Origin: Methylobacterium gossipiicola
Lineage (GTDB): Bacteria; Pseudomonadota; Alphaproteobacteria; Rhizobiales; Beijerinckiaceae
DNA: 64,000 nucleotides
Direction of reading: 5' to 3'
Assembly: GCF_900113485.1 (NCBI RefSeq)
Contig: NZ_FOPM01000004.1
Location: 1 to 64,000 of the forward strand
A program made the position numbers and the translations under genes. Shown one piece after another: positions 17,443 to 26,101 of this stretch; the first letter of the stretch is position 1, and every line of letters starts with the position of its first letter. Below the pieces are notes generated by a model. It was not told the origin of the DNA. It made no database searches and worked only from the letters and a program-made list of their open reading frames with translations.

Positions 17443-17470
17443 AAACGGCGGGGCGCGAGCCCCGCCGTTT
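17443..17470. terminator. Bidirectional terminator hairpin between convergent genes
   Basis: AAACGGCGGGGC (17443-17454) pairs perfectly with GCCCCGCCGTTT (17459-17470) around the tetraloop GCGA. The A and T ends make it usable in both directions. It lies between the plus-strand secreted-protein gene and the minus-strand transporter gene. Confidence 0.8.
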
Positions 17471-17500
17471 CGTCATGAGAAATCGAAAAGGGCGCGCCGC

Positions 17501-18775
17501 TCAAGCCAGGGCGGGCTTGCCAAGGGGCGCCGGGGCACGGCCAAGCCCGAGCCATTCCTGCCGCATGGGTCGCAGGACGAACCAGGCAAGGGCCGCCGTG
17601 ACGAGATCGAGGCCGATGGCGATGCCGAAGACCGGAATCCACGAGCCCTGCGCGGCGTAGATCATCGCCGCCACGGGGCCGCCGAGGAGCGAACCGACGC
17701 CCTGCGCCATGTAGAGGAAGCCGTAATTCGTGGTGGCGTGCTTCGTCCCGAACGTGTCGGTGAGGAGCGAGGGGAACAGGGAGAAGATTTCGCCCCAGGC
17801 GAAGAACACCACGCCCGACAGGAGCGCGAAGGCATAGGCGTTCTCGCGGAACACCAGCATCAGCGCGATGGCGCCGGCCTCCGCTGCGAACGCGATCGCC
17901 ATGGTCTTCTCGCGACCGATCCGGTCCGACACCCAGCCGAAGAAGGGCCGGGTGAGGCCGTTGGTGATCCGGTCGAAGGTCAGGGCAAAGGGCAGGGCGG
18001 CAAAGCCGAACACCAGGGCGTCGGCGACGCCGAAGTCGCGGGCGAAAGAGGCGAACTGCGCCACCACCATGAGCCCGCCCGTCGACATCATCGTCATCAT
18101 GACGAACATGAGCCAGAACAGGGGCGTGCGCAGCATCTCCTTCGGGGCGGTGTCGCGGGTGCAGGTCGAGAGGTTGCGGGCCGGGGCCGGCAGAACCTCG
18201 CCGGGGCGCGGCGCGCGCAGCCCCAAGGCCGCCAGCACGCCGACGAGGCCGAGGACGAGGCCGAAGGTGGTCAGCGTCTCGCGGTAGCCCGACGCCGCCA
18301 TCATGTTGGTGATCGGGAAGGTGGTGAGCAGGGCCCCCATGCCGTAGCCCGCTGCCACGACGCCGACGGCAAAGCCGCGCCGATCGGGAAACCACTTCAC
18401 CATCAAGCCGACGATCCCGACATAGACGATGCCGGTGCCGAGCCCACAGAACAGGCCGTAGGTGGCGTAGAGCCCCCAGAGGGTATCGACCCGGGCGGCC
18501 AGCACCCAGCCGAGGCCCGACAGGGCGGCGCCGAGCGCGATCATCACCTTCGGGCTGAACCGCTCGATGAGATAGCCCTGCACCGGCGAGAAGAACGTCT
18601 GCAGCACGATGACGAGGGTGAACGTCACCTGGATGGCGGCGAGCGTCGCCCCCGTGGTCGCCATCAGGGGTTTCGTGAAGAGTGTCCAAACGTATTGCGG
18701 ACTCGAGATCGCCATCATGGCGAGGAGGCCGAGGCCGAGTTGCAACCAGCGGTGTCGAGAGACGTTCGTATCCAT
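17501..18775 (-). CDS. oxlT: MFS transporter, OxlT-like oxalate/formate antiporter
   Basis: The 424-residue major facilitator has 12 predicted membrane segments. The N-terminus RWLQLGLGLLAMMAISSPQY, the PVQGYLIERFSPK loop, GLGTGIVYVGIVGLMVKWFPDRRG and GWVSDRIGREKTM are characteristic of the oxalate/formate antiporter group. These exchange oxalate for formate in oxalate-using bacteria and are common in methylotrophs. No oxalyl-CoA gene is nearby, so the substrate is inferred from the family only. It is convergent with the upstream secreted-protein gene. Confidence 0.75.
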   Translation of the reverse strand: MDTNVSRHRWLQLGLGLLAMMAISSPQYVWTLFTKPLMATTGATLAAIQVTFTLVIVLQTFFSPVQGYLIERFSPKVMIALGAALSGLGWVLAARVDTLWGLYATYGLFCGLGTGIVYVGIVGLMVKWFPDRRGFAVGVVAAGYGMGALLTTFPITNMMAASGYRETLTTFGLVLGLVGVLAALGLRAPRPGEVLPAPARNLSTCTRDTAPKEMLRTPLFWLMFVMMTMMSTGGLMVVAQFASFARDFGVADALVFGFAALPFALTFDRITNGLTRPFFGWVSDRIGREKTMAIAFAAEAGAIALMLVFRENAYAFALLSGVVFFAWGEIFSLFPSLLTDTFGTKHATTNYGFLYMAQGVGSLLGGPVAAMIYAAQGSWIPVFGIAIGLDLVTAALAWFVLRPMRQEWLGLGRAPAPLGKPALA

Positions 18776-18915
18776 AATACACTCCTGAACCGGAGTGCCT
18801 TACGCATCGCCCGTGCCAACCTCTTCACGACCGTCACGATTGCTTCGCGCGCTCCATACGTTCCTTGGGCGGGCGCGCGAAAGCGTCTGCGCTGCTCACC
18901 GATCGGGCAATGGGA

Positions 18916-19788
18916 TCATCGGGTGGCGGTGACGAGCCAGCAGGCGGCATCGAGCCGCACGACGCCGTCTTGCGCCCGTGCCTCGAACGCGTGCTGAACG
19001 CGGGCGAAAGCCTGGGCACGAATCTCCGGCGCCTGGTCGCGCACGAGGCGGGAGGCGGGACCGAGGTCGAGGGAGAAGGTGGCTGCTTCCTCGGCCGCCG
19101 CGCGGGCATCGCCGGTTTCCGAGCGGCCGAGCATCAAGGCTTCATCGACCGCCGCGAAGGCGATGTCGCGAAAGCCGGCGGCGGCGAGGATGTCCGCCAA
19201 CCGTTCGGCCGCGGCGAACCGGAACGGGCCGGGGGCATCGGGCGGCGTCGGCGCGGGCTCGGGCACTAGGGACTGGACGAGGTCGAGGGGGTGGGCGATC
19301 CAGGCGTTCTCAGGCAGCGTCCGCCAGCACAGGACCGCGAGGCGGCCGCCCTCGCGAAGGGCGCCGAGCAGGTTGGCGAAAGCGGCAAGCGAGTCGTCGA
19401 AGAACATGATCCCGAAGCGGGAGATCACCCGGTCGAAGGTGCCGGGTGCGAAGGCGTGGGTCTGAGCGTCGGCCTCGACGAGATCGATGGCCGCGCCCCC
19501 TGCCGGACGGGCGGCAACCCGTTCCGCCGTCACCGCCAGCAGGGGCGCGGACACGTCGGCGGCGGTGACGCGGCCGGTCGGCCCCACCGCCTCGGCGGCC
19601 CGCAGGGTGGTGGCTCCGGCGCCGCAGCCGATATCGAGGACGATGTCACCGGACTGGAGATCGGCCCGCCCGAACAACCGTTCGGTGAGGGGCGTGAACA
19701 CCGCGTCGAAGGTCGCCTGATGCCTGGCCCATCGCCGCCCGGCCTCGCCGTTCCAGTATTCGGCCTGGGTGAGGTCGGGTGCGGCCAT
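18916..19788 (-). CDS. Class I SAM-dependent methyltransferase
   Basis: The 290-residue protein has the methyltransferase-fold motifs in order: VLDIGCGAGATTLRAAEAVG (motif I), VTAADVSAPLLAVTAERV (motif II), EADAQTHAFAPGTFDRVISR, and GGRLAVLCW. The N-terminus EYWNGEAGRRWARHQ is typical of a group annotated as class I methyltransferases acting on small molecules. The substrate cannot be deduced. It lies in the same direction as the gamma-glutamyltransferase gene, which ends 32 bases before this gene starts, so the two may be co-transcribed. Confidence 0.75.
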   Translation of the reverse strand: MAAPDLTQAEYWNGEAGRRWARHQATFDAVFTPLTERLFGRADLQSGDIVLDIGCGAGATTLRAAEAVGPTGRVTAADVSAPLLAVTAERVAARPAGGAAIDLVEADAQTHAFAPGTFDRVISRFGIMFFDDSLAAFANLLGALREGGRLAVLCWRTLPENAWIAHPLDLVQSLVPEPAPTPPDAPGPFRFAAAERLADILAAAGFRDIAFAAVDEALMLGRSETGDARAAAEEAATFSLDLGPASRLVRDQAPEIRAQAFARVQHAFEARAQDGVVRLDAACWLVTATR

Positions 19789-19820
19789 GGGTGTTCCTTC
19801 CGGTGTCGAGCCCCCCGCTT

Positions 19821-21419
19821 CTACAGCCCTTCCGAGCCGCCGTCCGAGCGCGGATCGTGCACGGCCTCGATGCGACCGTTGCCGGGGTGACGCACCAGCA
19901 TGCCGGCATGGCCCAAAGAGTCGATGTAGGCGCCGCCGAGTTCCTCGACCTCATGCCCGAGGGATCGCAGGGCCGCGATGCAGGCCGGATCGAAACGGTC
20001 CTCCACCTTCACGGTGAGGGATTCCGCCCCCCAGGTCCGCCCGTAGAGCAGGCGCGGCGCATCCACCGCCGCCGCCGGGCTCATGCCGTAATCGGCATAC
20101 CGCGCAAAGATCTGGGCCTGGAACTGGGGCTGGCCGTCGCCGCCCATGGACCCGTAGGCCATCACCCGGCCGTCATCGAACGCGGCCAGCGCCGGGATCA
20201 GGGTATGGAACGGGCGCCGCCCCGGCTCCAGGGGATTCACGGCGTTCGGATCGAGGGAGAACGACGTGCCCCGGTTCTGCCAGTGGATGCCGGTCTTCGG
20301 CAGCACCAGGCCGGAGCCGTACTCCCAATAGATCGACTGAATGTAGGAGACGGCGAGCCCGTCGCCGTCGATGGCGCCCATCCAGACGGTGTCGCCCTCG
20401 CCGGGGTTGCGCAGGGGCACGGTGGCGGCGCGCGCCATATCGATGGCGGCGGCCTCGCGGTCGAGGCGGGCGGCGTCGAGGAAGGCTTGCGGATCGACGG
20501 TGAGCCGGTCGAAATCCGTGACGATGCGGTCGCGGACGGCGAAGGCCCGTTTCGTCGCCTCGATGAGCCCGTGATAATGCGCCGTGCTCTCGGGCCGATC
20601 GATCTTCAGACGGTCGAACAGGCCGAGGATGAGGAGCGCGGCGATCCCCTGGGTCGGGGGCGGGAAGTTGTAGAGGGTGGCGTCCCGCCGGCGCAGGGTG
20701 AGGGGCTTTCGCTCGCGCGGCGCGTAGGCTTCGAGATCGGCCCGGGTCACGGGCGATCCGAGCCGGTCGAGGTCGGCGGCGATCTCACGGCCGAGATCGC
20801 CCCGGTAGAAATCGTCGAGCCCGGCATGGGCGAGTTGCGCCAGGGTATCGGCCAGGGTCGGCAGGCGCCGGATCGCCCCGGCCGCGTAGGGCTTGCCGTT
20901 GTCGAGAAACGTTGCCGCGAAGTTCGGCTGATCGTGGAGGGTGTCGATCTCCTTCGGGACATAGCGGGCCTCCGAGGGCGAGACCGCGACACCGTCCCGG
21001 GCGTGCCGGATGGCGTCGGCGAGGAGCACGTCGAGGGGCAGGCGGCCGCCGAGCGCCTTCGCGAGGTCGAGGGCGAGGCGCCAGCCGCCGATGGCACCGG
21101 CCACGGTCAGGGCCGCGTCGGGACCACGCGACGGCAACACGTCGTAGTCCTTCTCCCGGTAGCGCCGAATGGTCGCGTGGGCGCCGGCCGGGCCGCAGGC
21201 CTCGATGCCGCGCACCCGGCCGCTGCGCTCGCGCACGAGCCAGAACCCGTCGCCGCCGATGCCGTTCATGTGCGGGTAGACCACCGCGATGGTGGCCGCC
21301 ATGGCCGCCATGGCCTCGATGGCGTTGCCGCCCTGCGCCAGGACGTGCTGCCCGGCCTGGGCCGCGAGCCGATGGGGTGCCGCCACGGCGGCGTGCGCGA
21401 AGACGGGTGTGTCGAGCAT
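19821..21419 (-). CDS. ggt: Gamma-glutamyltransferase family protein
   Basis: The 532-residue protein is a gamma-glutamyltransferase-type Ntn hydrolase, which would self-cleave and then hydrolyse or transfer gamma-glutamyl groups of glutathione-like substrates. The N-terminal half shows HVLAQGGNAIEAMAAMAAT and NGIGGDGFWLV. The candidate nucleophile is Thr344 in GEGDTVWMGAIDGDG. The substrate loop SMGGDGQPQ is present near the C-terminus. No signal peptide is seen, so it is probably cytoplasmic, unlike the periplasmic Escherichia coli enzyme. The VWM after the Thr departs from the common TxH pattern and suggests a divergent subgroup. Confidence 0.75.
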   Translation of the reverse strand: MLDTPVFAHAAVAAPHRLAAQAGQHVLAQGGNAIEAMAAMAATIAVVYPHMNGIGGDGFWLVRERSGRVRGIEACGPAGAHATIRRYREKDYDVLPSRGPDAALTVAGAIGGWRLALDLAKALGGRLPLDVLLADAIRHARDGVAVSPSEARYVPKEIDTLHDQPNFAATFLDNGKPYAAGAIRRLPTLADTLAQLAHAGLDDFYRGDLGREIAADLDRLGSPVTRADLEAYAPRERKPLTLRRRDATLYNFPPPTQGIAALLILGLFDRLKIDRPESTAHYHGLIEATKRAFAVRDRIVTDFDRLTVDPQAFLDAARLDREAAAIDMARAATVPLRNPGEGDTVWMGAIDGDGLAVSYIQSIYWEYGSGLVLPKTGIHWQNRGTSFSLDPNAVNPLEPGRRPFHTLIPALAAFDDGRVMAYGSMGGDGQPQFQAQIFARYADYGMSPAAAVDAPRLLYGRTWGAESLTVKVEDRFDPACIAALRSLGHEVEELGGAYIDSLGHAGMLVRHPGNGRIEAVHDPRSDGGSEGL

Positions 21420-21599
21420 GGGGGTCTCTGAGCAGGGTGAGTTAAGAATAATGTATTCTTCGGGAGGGTCGAGGGCGGCGGATGCAACGCAGATGCCGGA
21501 TCGATGGGGTCTCTTGAGGCGACGGAAGGGCGCCGGTGAACCGAACCCGTTGCCCTATTCGTATTAATTTCGCCACACTGTTGTGGCGTTGCATCAGCC

Positions 21600-23972
21600 A
21601 TGCCGTGGCTGCAGCGTTTCCGCCCTTCGAGGGTCCATGACAAGGTGTCCGGGGAAACCGGAGCGCCGCCGAAGGCGGATGCCGACCCTATCTCGGGTGC
21701 CGAACTGGCCTCCCTGAAACCGCCGCCGCGCGGACCCGGCTGGGTCGGCGCCCTTGTGGTGGTCACGGCCCTCGTCTCGGCCATCGCCACCTTCCTCATC
21801 CTCGCCGGGGTGATTCGGGTGACGCCAACGCCGACCGTCGGTCTGACGCTGCTCGGCATCAACGTCGCCCTCGTGCTCGGCCTCATCGTCGTCATCGCCT
21901 GGGAGGCGCGGGTCTTCCTGCACGCGCGGCGGGCCAACGCGGCGGTGGCGCGGCTGCACACCCGTATCGTTGGCCTGTTCTCCCTCATCGCCATCCTGCC
22001 CACCGTGCTGCTCGCCGTGGTGGCGGCGGTGACCATCGACCGGGGCCTGTCGCTCGGCTTCACCGACCGGGTGCGCGACGTGGTGCTGAAATCCGTCGAG
22101 GTGGCCGACGCCTATCAGGAGAACCAGTGCCAGTCGCTCGCCCGCGAGATCCGCATTCTCGCCGACGACCTGACCCGGGCACGGCCGAATTTCGACGTGA
22201 ACCGGCAATGGTTCGAGAGCTTCCTCACCACTCGCGCCACGGCCTTGGGCCTGCCCGTCGCCGAGATCATGCGCGGCCCCGACACCGTGGTGGCGCGAGC
22301 CCAGATCGATCCCCTGAAGGACCGGCGCCTGCCTTCCGCCGCCGCCTTCGACGACGCGGCGAAATCCACCGATCCCATCTGCCTCGTCCCGAGCGAGGGC
22401 CGGATCTTCGCCGCCCTCCTGCGGATGCCCGCCTATGACGGGGCCGTGCTCCTCGTGCAGCGCGAGGTCAGCCAACTCGCCATCGAGTTCCCAGGCGTGT
22501 CGCGGGCGGCGGCGGCAGAATACCTCACCTACGATTCCCTGAAGCGCTCGATCCAGCTCAGCTTCGCCTCGGTGTTCGTGCTCATCGCCCTCATCGCCCT
22601 GCTCTCGGCGGTGTGGTTCGGGCTGAACTTCGCCAACCGCTTCGTGGCGCCGATCCGCCGCCTCATCAACGCCGCCGATCAGGTGGCGTCGGGCAACTTC
22701 TACGCCCAGGTCCCCGCCCACAAGAGCGACGGCGACCTCGCGCACCTGTCCGAGAGCTTCAACAAAATGACGCAGGAGCTGCGCCGCCAGCACGACGGGC
22801 TGACGGCGGCGAGCGACCTCATCGACCGGCGCCGCCGGTTCACGGAGGCCGTGCTGTCCGGCGTCTCGCCCGGCGTCATCGGGGTCGATGCCGGGGGACG
22901 GGTCACCATCGCCAACCCATCCGTGGAGCGCACCCTCGGGTTGGCGGCGAACGCCATCGTGGGTCAGCCCCTGGTACAGGCCGTGCCCGAACTCGCCCCC
23001 CTGTTCCCCGAGGGCGGCGAGGGCCGCCAGCGCGCCCTACAGCAGCAGATCCAGCTCACCCGCGACGGGCGCGATCGCACGGTGACGGTCCGGGTCACGA
23101 GTGAGCAGGCGCAGGGCGGGGCGCGGGGCTTCGTGGTGACCCTCGACGACATCACCGACCTCGTCTCGGCCCAGCGCACCTCGGCCTGGGCCGATGTCGC
23201 CCGCCGCATCGCCCACGAGATCAAGAACCCGTTGACGCCGATCCAACTCTCGGCCGAGCGCATCCGGCGCAAGTACGGCAAGGTGATCGTCGCGGACAAG
23301 GACGTGTTCGACCAGTGCACGGCGACGATCATCCGTCAGGTCGACGAGATCAAGCGCATGGTCGACGAGTTCTCGTCCTTCGCCAGGATGCCGAAGCCAG
23401 CCATCGCTCAGAACGACCTCAGCGAGATCACGCGCCAGAACCTGTTCATGATGCGCGTCGCGCATCCGGACCTGGACTTCACCTTCACGGAAGCCGGAGC
23501 CGAGAAGGTTGTGGCCGCCTTCGATATCCGCCTGCTGTCGCAGGCCATCACCAACATCCTCAAGAACGCCGTGGAAGCCGTGCAGGCCGTGCCGGAAGCC
23601 GATCTCGGCAAGGGTAAGGTCGACGTCCGCCTCGTCCTTGAGGAGGGCTTCGCCGTCATCGAGGTCACGGACAACGGTAAGGGATTTCCCGCCGAGGGGC
23701 GCCAGCGCCTGCTCGAGCCCTATATGACCACCCGCGAAGGCGGTACGGGCCTCGGTCTGGCCATCGTCAGTAAGGTGCTGGAAGAGCATGGCGGCGGGAT
23801 CGAACTGAACGACAACCCCGAGGGACGGGGCGGCCGCGTGCGGATGCGCGTTCCTCAGGTTCCACAGGATCAGCCCTCGCAGGGGCACACGACGCCGGAG
23901 GGCAACTCCTCCGCGCGGGATGAGAAGGGTGCCGCGCGGACGGCGCCCCCAATCGCGGAGATGCAGTCATGA
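21600..23972 (+). CDS. ntrY: Nitrogen regulation membrane sensor kinase NtrY
   Basis: NtrY (790 residues) is the membrane kinase of the NtrYX system, linked to nitrogen, redox and envelope responses in alphaproteobacteria. It has two N-terminal membrane segments (about 50-72 and 82-102), a third around 125-145 and a periplasmic sensor part. A further segment, VFVLIALIALLSAVWFGL, leads into a HAMP linker. A PAS domain begins around residue 415. The kinase core has [19 protein letters not shown] with phospho-acceptor His539, NILKNAVEAV, DNGKGF and GGTGLGLAI. The stop overlaps the ntrX start by four bases. Confidence 0.94.
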   Translation: MPWLQRFRPSRVHDKVSGETGAPPKADADPISGAELASLKPPPRGPGWVGALVVVTALVSAIATFLILAGVIRVTPTPTVGLTLLGINVALVLGLIVVIAWEARVFLHARRANAAVARLHTRIVGLFSLIAILPTVLLAVVAAVTIDRGLSLGFTDRVRDVVLKSVEVADAYQENQCQSLAREIRILADDLTRARPNFDVNRQWFESFLTTRATALGLPVAEIMRGPDTVVARAQIDPLKDRRLPSAAAFDDAAKSTDPICLVPSEGRIFAALLRMPAYDGAVLLVQREVSQLAIEFPGVSRAAAAEYLTYDSLKRSIQLSFASVFVLIALIALLSAVWFGLNFANRFVAPIRRLINAADQVASGNFYAQVPAHKSDGDLAHLSESFNKMTQELRRQHDGLTAASDLIDRRRRFTEAVLSGVSPGVIGVDAGGRVTIANPSVERTLGLAANAIVGQPLVQAVPELAPLFPEGGEGRQRALQQQIQLTRDGRDRTVTVRVTSEQAQGGARGFVVTLDDITDLVSAQRTSAWADVARRIAHEIKNPLTPIQLSAERIRRKYGKVIVADKDVFDQCTATIIRQVDEIKRMVDEFSSFARMPKPAIAQNDLSEITRQNLFMMRVAHPDLDFTFTEAGAEKVVAAFDIRLLSQAITNILKNAVEAVQAVPEADLGKGKVDVRLVLEEGFAVIEVTDNGKGFPAEGRQRLLEPYMTTREGGTGLGLAIVSKVLEEHGGGIELNDNPEGRGGRVRMRVPQVPQDQPSQGHTTPEGNSSARDEKGAARTAPPIAEMQS

Positions 23973-25339
23973 GCGCCGATATCCTGATCGTCGACGACGA
24001 GGCCGACATCCGCGACCTCGTCGCCGGCATCCTCGACGACGAGGGTCACCGCACCCGCACGGCCGGCGGCTCCGACGAGGCGCTCGCGGCCATCGAGTCG
24101 CGCCGGCCCCACCTCGTGTTCCTCGACATCTGGCTGCAGGGCTCGCGCCTCGACGGGCTGCAGGTGCTCGACCAGATCAAGGCCGGCCACCCCGATCTTC
24201 CCGTGGTGATGATCTCGGGCCACGGCAACATCGAGACGGCGGTGGCGGCCATCAAGGCGGGGGCCTACGATTTCATCGAGAAGCCGTTCAAGGCCGACCG
24301 GCTCATCTTGGTGGCCGAGCGCGCCCTCGAAGCGTCGCGCCTCAAGCGCGAAGTGCGCGACCTCAAGACCCGCTCGGGCCAGGCGAGCCGCATCGTCGGC
24401 GCCTCGGTGGTGTGCAACCAGCTGCGCCAGACCGTGGAGCGCGTCGCCCCCACGAACGCCCGAGTGATGATCCTGGGCGCGCCGGGCTCCGGCAAGGAAC
24501 TCTCGGCCCGGACGCTGCACGCCACCTCGACCCGGGCCAACGGCCCGTTCGTGGTGATCAACGCCGCCACCATCACGCCCGATACCATGGAGGCCGAGCT
24601 GTTCGGCGTCGAGGCGGGGGAGGGGCGGGCGCGCCGGGTCGGCGCCCTGGAGGAGGCCCATGGCGGCTCCCTCTACATCGACGAAGTCGCCGACATGCCG
24701 CGAGAGACCCAGAACCGCATCCTGCGGGTTCTCGTCGATCAGAACTTCCAGCGGGTGGGCGGTACCACCCGGGTCCACGTCGATGTCCGCATCATCTCGT
24801 CCTCGTCCCGCGATCTGGCGGAGGAGATCGCGGCGGGCCGGTTCCGCGAGGACCTGTTCCACCGCCTCTCCGTGGTGCCGATCCGGGTGCCGTCCTTGTC
24901 CGAGCGCCGCGAGGACGTGCCGGAGCTCATCGCGTTCTTCATGGAGCAGATCTCGGCCGCCACGGGCCTGCCGCGCCGGCGCATCGCCGAGGACGCCATG
25001 GCGGTGCTCCAGTCGCACGACTGGCCCGGCAATGTGCGCCAGCTGCGCAACAACGTCGAACGCTTGATGATCCTCACCCACACGGACCCGGAGCAGGAGG
25101 TCACCTCCGAGATGCTCCCCACCGAGATCGGCGCCCTGGTGCCGACGACCCCCAACGGATCGGGCGGCGAGAAGCTCATGAGTCTCGCCCTGCGCGAAGC
25201 CCGCGAGATCTTCGAGCGCGAGTATCTCATAGCTCAGATCGCCCGGTTCTCCGGCAACATCTCCCGCACGGCCGAATTCATCGGCATGGAGCGCTCGGCC
25301 CTGCACCGAAAGCTCAAATCCCTCGGCATTGGCCCCTGA
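23969..25339 (+). CDS. ntrX: Response regulator NtrX
   Basis: NtrX (456 residues) is the partner of NtrY. The receiver has Asp53 in VFLDIWLQGS and Lys105 in FIEKPF. The AAA+ domain keeps Walker A GAPGSGKE (170-177) and Walker B GGSLYIDEVADMP. Where sigma-54 activators carry GAFTGA, this protein has VEAGEGRARRVG (214-225), so direct sigma-54 activation is unlikely. This loss is typical of alphaproteobacterial NtrX. The C-terminal Fis-type helix-turn-helix (GNISRTAEFIGMERSALHRK) is intact. It follows ntrY with an ATGA overlap and precedes hfq. Confidence 0.94.
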   Translation: MSADILIVDDEADIRDLVAGILDDEGHRTRTAGGSDEALAAIESRRPHLVFLDIWLQGSRLDGLQVLDQIKAGHPDLPVVMISGHGNIETAVAAIKAGAYDFIEKPFKADRLILVAERALEASRLKREVRDLKTRSGQASRIVGASVVCNQLRQTVERVAPTNARVMILGAPGSGKELSARTLHATSTRANGPFVVINAATITPDTMEAELFGVEAGEGRARRVGALEEAHGGSLYIDEVADMPRETQNRILRVLVDQNFQRVGGTTRVHVDVRIISSSSRDLAEEIAAGRFREDLFHRLSVVPIRVPSLSERREDVPELIAFFMEQISAATGLPRRRIAEDAMAVLQSHDWPGNVRQLRNNVERLMILTHTDPEQEVTSEMLPTEIGALVPTTPNGSGGEKLMSLALREAREIFEREYLIAQIARFSGNISRTAEFIGMERSALHRKLKSLGIGP

Positions 25340-25519
25340 CCAGTGGAACGACGAAAGGGCGGGCCAAGCGTGCCAAGAAGCGCTTGCAAGGGCGCGACAA
25401 TGCACGTGTAATGGACTTCGCACGGCGGTTCGGACCAAGTGGTCGATTCGGCCGCAGCGCAACCGACTGATGAGAACCCGTCACGCACGACGGGCGGCAG
25501 TGGATCAAGGATAAGAACA

Positions 25520-25780
25520 ATGGCGGGCGAACGCGCTCAGAACCTACAGGACACGTTCCTGAACCACGTTCGCAAGAACAAGATCCCGCTCACCATCTTC
25601 CTCGTCAATGGCGTCAAGCTACAGGGCGTGGTGACGTGGTTCGACAATTTCTGCGTGCTGCTGCGCCGGGACGGTCATTCCCAGCTCGTCTACAAGCACG
25701 CCATCTCGACCATCATGCCGGGCCATCCCGTGCAGCTGTTCGAGCCGGACGAGACCGCCCCGGACAAACCGGGCGCGTAA
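25520..25780 (+). CDS. hfq: RNA chaperone Hfq
   Basis: Hfq (86 residues) forms the Sm-like hexamer that pairs small RNAs with mRNAs. [20 protein letters not shown] covers the N-terminal helix and Sm1 motif with the conserved Gln8-like residue. [20 protein letters not shown] follows, and the Sm2 motif is [10 protein letters not shown]. The acidic C-terminal tail is short, as usual in this class. A good ribosome binding site (AAGGA) lies about eight bases before ATG 25520. It follows ntrX after 180 bases, but the usual next gene hflX is not adjacent here. Confidence 0.95.
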   Translation: MAGERAQNLQDTFLNHVRKNKIPLTIFLVNGVKLQGVVTWFDNFCVLLRRDGHSQLVYKHAISTIMPGHPVQLFEPDETAPDKPGA

Positions 25781-26101
25781 ACCGAGCGCCCGTGGGATTT
25801 CATCCTCGACGGGCAGCCTGCCGACATGAGGTCTCGGCGGCGGGACCTCCGAGCAAGCCCCTTGCCGCGAAGACGCGCGTCGCCAGAGAACACCCGAAAG
25901 CCCATGGCGGGCCCCCACCGTCGAGGAGGGGGCATCCGGGCCGATGCGGCCAACGCCGTTCTGCGATCTCAGGCCGAAAGCGGGGCGGAGACTGGCACCG
26001 TCGACATCGCCTCGACACGGGAGAGCGCGCCCTGAAGGGCGGCCGCTCCACCGCAGCGAGAACGCGCCGTCCCCGATGCGCGGGCTCCAGCCTGTGCCCC
26101 C
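25781..26101. other. Intergenic DNA after hfq without a supported gene
   Basis: This 321-base stretch separates convergent hfq and the chemoreceptor gene. In many relatives hflX would begin here. No HflX-like fragment was recognised in any frame, and no strong T-tailed hairpin is evident. Confidence 0.45.

Noticed and set aside
17738-18997. Long plus-strand frame antisense to the MFS transporter
   Set aside because: The product is Glu/His/Gly-rich without motifs, while the opposite strand encodes a clear 12-segment transporter.
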